This document shows, piece by piece, positions 60,100 to 64,000 of a stretch of DNA of 64,000 bases. Within the stretch, counting starts at the first letter, position 1. The number at the start of each line of letters is the position of its first letter. The position numbers and the translations under genes are program-made. The notes beneath the pieces are model-generated. The model saw only the letters and a program-made list of their open reading frames with translations, ran no database searches and was not told the origin of the DNA. Source of the stretch: Mimachlamys varia (taxonomy: Eukaryota > Mollusca > Bivalvia > Pectinida > Pectinidae); NCBI GenBank assembly GCA_947623455.1, contig OX392533.1:33106229-33170228 (forward strand). The letters are read 5' to 3'.

Positions 60100-60698
60100 T
60101 TCAGGTCAGCTGACCCGAAAGTTAAGGCTAACCTATAGTCATCATGCTTCGTCCATCGTCATATGCTGTCTGCTGTCCGCCGTGCATAAATCCGTCGAAC
60201 AACTTCTTCCCAATAACCGAAAAGTCCAGCATTCTGATATTATGCGTGTAGCAGGCTTGGGTTTTTTTTTATCAAGAATGACCTTGACATTCTTTCAAGA
60301 TCACAGGGGTAAAATGTCTGAAAATCTTCAAGAAATTTCTTTTCCATAGCAGATAGGCCTGGGGGACTGATATTTTGCATGTAGCATGCTAGGATGAAGG
60401 GTTACCAAGTTTGTTCAAAAGATCTCTTTCAATGTCACAAGGGTCAAATGTCTGAAAAAGAAATTTCTTAATAATCGAAAGGCCTGGGGAGCTGACATTT
60501 GGCCTGTATCATACTTAGATGAAGAGGTACCAAGTGTGTTCAAATGAATGACATTCACCGACTGCAAGGTCATAGAGGTCAAATGTGTTAAAAAACTTCA
60601 GTAACTGAAAGATCCAGTGAATGATATTTTGCTAGTATCATGCGATATATAGTGAGATAACCGTTAAGGCCAATGCATGTATATTGACCTCTTGTCTA
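60100..60698 (+). repeat. Dispersed repeat with internal modules of about 125 bp
   Basis: Opens TCAGGTCAGCTGACCCGAAA and ends TTGACCTCTTGTC. Internal modules beginning AGGCCTGGGG.CTGA recur near 60355 and 60480 and match those at 48120-48566. The open frame at 59972-60349 overlaps the repeat and is not supported as a gene. Confidence 0.6.
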
Positions 60699-61089
60699 AT
60701 TTTATTATTTGAAACACGATGAAAGGAAGTAATAACAATGTGAATCTAATTCAACAGTACATAACATACAGGTCAAACTTAGTTCCTTACTGCTGTCAAT
60801 CCTATAAAAAAAACATACATGTATATACAGTACACAAGAATCACTTTACAATGGTACACTTTTACTTAGAGTTAGGTTTCAAATATCTTCACAGGCTATT
60901 AATGCCGTGAGATAGCTTAACTTTGAAGACAGTTACAGTTCTTTCATCTTTACGCGCATTTTGTTTAATTTTCGTTCCCAATTCCAAACTTTTGTCTTAG
61001 CTGTCAGTACTTTCAGCAATTTGATTTTATTAAAATTCTATTAGTCCATTATCAGATTATGGTGTGTTCAAATCACCTGCTTCCTTGGT

Positions 61090-61990
61090 TTGTCCTTTCT
61101 CTAAATAATCTTGTTATCGCAATTCCTGAAGAAGTACTAGATGGACCTTTCTCAAATTTGCACATGTGGGTTCTCCTTTTATGTTTAGTTGAGCATGATC
61201 TATTTAGTTTAAAGTTTAAACATATTTTATTTTAAATATTCAAAAGGAATTGGACACAAGATATGAAACTTAGAAACGTCCTTTTCCATAAACATGTGTG
61301 AAGTGATATTTACAATGGCAGCATTTGAGATATAGAGATAAATATTCAAATATATATAAAAAAGAAAAACAACGTTAATATTTATAGGTGACAATACACA
61401 GTTTCGTATGCAATACCAGTACCTACACTATACATCAAATATTATTACAATTTCTATTTATACGCTCGATGATCATGACTTTGGTATTACATGTATATGT
61501 AACAGTATATATCTGCGTATACAAAATAAATCTGCAAATCCGTTCAAGTATTATTATTGATTATTATCGGTATTTCTTCAAAAATGCTGCATAAAATATT
61601 TCCAAATCTCATGTGGTTTTCCGTCGGTCCTTTAGTGTGCATGGTCAATTTTTGGACAGATCCGATATATAACCAATATTGTCGACAGGCGGTCATCTTT
61701 GGTAAGACAGTGATGGTCTGTTATCGCTATTAAATGACAATCTTTTGATGGATCATTCTCAAATTTCATCTGTGGGTGTCACTTAAATTGGTCCCTTGTT
61801 GTGATTGGTCAATGTTCGGACATATCTGATATACAATTAATATGGCCGACAGTCAGCCATCTTGGATTCGTCAGTTATAATTTGTTATCGCTATTCTTTT
61901 ATACGTAGTGATGGATAACTATCATGTTTTATTTGTTTTCTCCATTGTCCCTCATTGTTCATTGTCTTTTCGTATTTATCAAAACAATAA
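61090..61990 (+). repeat. Three diverged modules of a dispersed repeat
   Basis: The set TTTGTTATCGCTATT, CTCAAATTTCATCTGTGGGT and GGTCAATTTTTGGACAGATC recurs near 61110, 61640-61760 and 61790-61890, spaced about 150 bp apart in the right part. Confidence 0.55.
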
Positions 61991-62029
61991 ACAGACATGG
62001 CCGAAAGACATCTTGAATTATGTCTATGA

Positions 62030-62222
62030 AAGTTTGTTATAACTATTTCTTTAAAATTAAATTCTGGATAGTTCCCACAAAGGTATGGCGGGTTGCTATG
62101 CCTATTTCACAGACTTGGGGAAATGCCTATGAAATCTGTTATGACTATTTCTTTAGAAATACGTTTTCGATAGTTCCCGAAGAGGTATGGCGGGTTGCTA
62201 TGCCTATTTCACAAGACAATGT
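62030..62222 (+). repeat. 102-bp direct repeat, two copies
   Basis: AGGTATGGCGGGTTGCTATG and TGCCTATTTCACA recur exactly 102 bp apart, as does ACTATTTCTTTA. The repeat length is a multiple of three, so a 70-codon open frame (62020-62232) reads as two 34-residue repeats. It continues the 61090-61990 repeat modules, so I do not call it a gene. Confidence 0.65.
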
Positions 62223-63768
62223 GCTCTGCTAATGTGCGCATCCAACTCTGCACTACTTTGACGCGTACTCTGTTATTTTTATAATTATATAAATGAAATG
62301 GACTCCATTTAAATCCATATCCGTCTGCACATGTTAGTTTACAAAAACAACGAACATATAAGAACAAAATTAATCAGATGTTTTAATGTAGTACAATCAA
62401 TCATTATGTGTTCAATGTAATTTTGCTTTTAAAAAAAAAAACGCCTTAACAATTAGTTTTTTTTCTATATAGATACGACATGCTTGTTTATTGTGGATCG
62501 TATTACCGAATTATATGATTGATTAATTGGAAAGGCTAAGTATGTACTGATTAGTGATTATACAACAAAAGTACACCATGTATATGAATTGTGCATAAAT
62601 TAATCATTGCATGCTAAAGTCTCACTTACAAAAGAACGTACGGATGCGTTGATGTGCAATGTCATAACGTCATAGCACTTTACGTCACATTGCAAGGACA
62701 CGGCGTCATTCAAAAATGATACACATGTTCTTTTAACGATACACGTAAATTTTGCATATATAACATATATAATGCCATATATTTTCAGAACCTGCTTGAT
62801 TCAGAGAAAACGAATGCATAAAAAAATAAAATTCGATTTTTTTGCCATAATGACCTTTCTCCATGGCGCGACTAATATATAGGTGAATCTATTGGAATTC
62901 TGTATCTATAAATATATTATTGCAAACGGACGAATCTAACTTACCACCCACACATATTCGGTACAGTAGATTTCGGCATCATTTATTGGGTGTTTAGATA
63001 ATTACTATTAGCATTTGGAGGGTAAAATGATGAACAAAGCTTATTTAAACCGATTGCCTTTCCAATATTACAAACGTGTAATGTACACCTGGACAGGGAT
63101 TTGTTTACTTGATTCGAACTGAATAGTTAACGAGGATATTATTGACAAAACTGATAAAATCAATAAGTATGGCATTAAAATATAAATACAGGTAAAATAT
63201 TTTATCGAGCGAAAATAAATATATGACTTCTCAAGAAAATAATTGTAACGCCCAATATTAAAAAAAAATGACTTGATGTGGATAGGAACCATCACCGTTT
63301 ATTTCCTTGTCACTAGCATACTGCGTTACTAGTTCGGATATGTCGTACATGAACAAATGTCGAACTAGAAATTACTTTAACCAATGCAGTACTTTTCGCA
63401 GTGTTGACAAAATGTTTATAATTTTAAGCGCTTTCCAAAAGGAGGAACACTTTTCCGGAAAATGATGTTTTTGCACATAACTTCACGGAACTAAAAAGTG
63501 TATTCAAATGTAGGTCCTCGGATGGGAAAGTGTTGAAGGATTTTTGAAGTCTGGGAAACCCAATCACTTTAATGGATAAAGTGAATATGGCTTTATTTGA
63601 AGTATTATGCTAGCAATGCCGAATATCTTTGAAGTTAAAAAATCGTATTCAAATGGTTTGATAAGTGTTCTGTATTTGCGCTGCAAGAAACTATTAACTC
63701 TCAATATTTTGTTAGTACGTTTTCATAAATGCCAATTTTTGGAAATATGGGCAGAATTCCGCAATGCC
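62223..63768. other. Intergenic stretch
   Basis: AT-rich, with no gene, RNA or repeat that I can name. Confidence 0.45.
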
Positions 63769-63998
63769 TGTTTCGTCGGTTTGCCGGCCAGTTTTGCATA
63801 TTCTGCAATATGAGATATTTATATATATTCTGCATGAGATATATATGAGATTGACGTCACCACGCACGATGGTCTTTTGCTGTCATTGGATGCCTAAAAA
63901 AGGAAGACCGCCATCCAATGACAACAAAAGGCCTCCGCGTGCAGTGGCGTTAAAACTCATTGAATATGCAAAACTGGCCGGCAAGCCGACGAAAACTT
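63769..63998. mobile_element. Palindromic MITE-like element
   Basis: The outer arms TTTCGTCGGTTTGCCGGCCA (from 63771) and TGGCCGGCAAGCCGACGAAA (to 63994) are complementary with one mismatch over about 33 bp. The inner part (GTCATTGGATG / CATCCAATGAC) also pairs, so almost the whole 230 bp can fold back. It reaches to within two bases of the right window edge. Confidence 0.65.
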
Positions 63999-64000
63999 TG

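Noticed and set aside
59972..60349. A 125-codon open frame.
   Set aside because: It overlaps a dispersed repeat that occurs elsewhere in the window and has no domain.

Overview
This window looks like nuclear DNA of an invertebrate animal, most likely a bivalve mollusc. It is AT-rich and intron-bearing, with sparse genes, many terminal-inverted-repeat (TIR) elements, tRNA-derived short repeats and long minisatellite arrays. The host call rests on two points: a tandem family of Mab-21/cGAS-like nucleotidyltransferases with TPR-like tails, a type strongly expanded in bivalves, and dispersed repeats of a style common in mollusc genomes. The species cannot be named from the sequence.

Left half (about 1-34.6 kb): three Mab-21/cGAS-like receptor (cGLR-type) paralogues, all on the + strand. 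Each has the same layout: a conserved upstream segment with a TATA-like box, a short non-coding first exon ending in CAG|GTTTGT, an intron of 1.2-1.8 kb, then one coding exon. Copy 1 (7235-9280, 681 aa) is intact and keeps the catalytic acidic residues. Copy 2 (24286-26333) has one frameshift in an (AT)n run. Copy 3 (30906-32766) has lost about 176 bp carrying the catalytic DxD pair. Downstream of each break an open frame of more than 500 codons survives. An orphan upstream module at about 34.46-34.62 kb suggests a lost fourth copy.

Long tandem arrays lie upstream of copies 1 and 2. At 0.78-5.3 kb a roughly 1.8-kb unit is present about three times, containing a 37-bp minisatellite and a 140-bp hairpin. 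At 15.66-20.2 kb a 39/35-bp minisatellite forms three higher-order units of about 1.64 kb. The two minisatellites share a core and appear related. The array at 15.66-20.2 kb reads open in several frames on both strands; I do not regard these frames as genes.

Right half (about 41.4-56.2 kb): one large C2H2 zinc-finger gene. Four coding exons joined by phase-1 introns give an uninterrupted 2,724-residue protein with about 48 fingers. Five tandem copies of a four-finger-plus-linker module of roughly 240 residues lie in the last exon, followed by 15 more ordinary fingers. Its introns hold a tRNA-derived SINE and a Harbinger-like TIR element.

The remainder (34.6-41.4 kb and 56.2-64 kb) is intergenic. 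It holds dispersed repeats, a tRNA-like sequence, palindromic elements and no gene that I can support.
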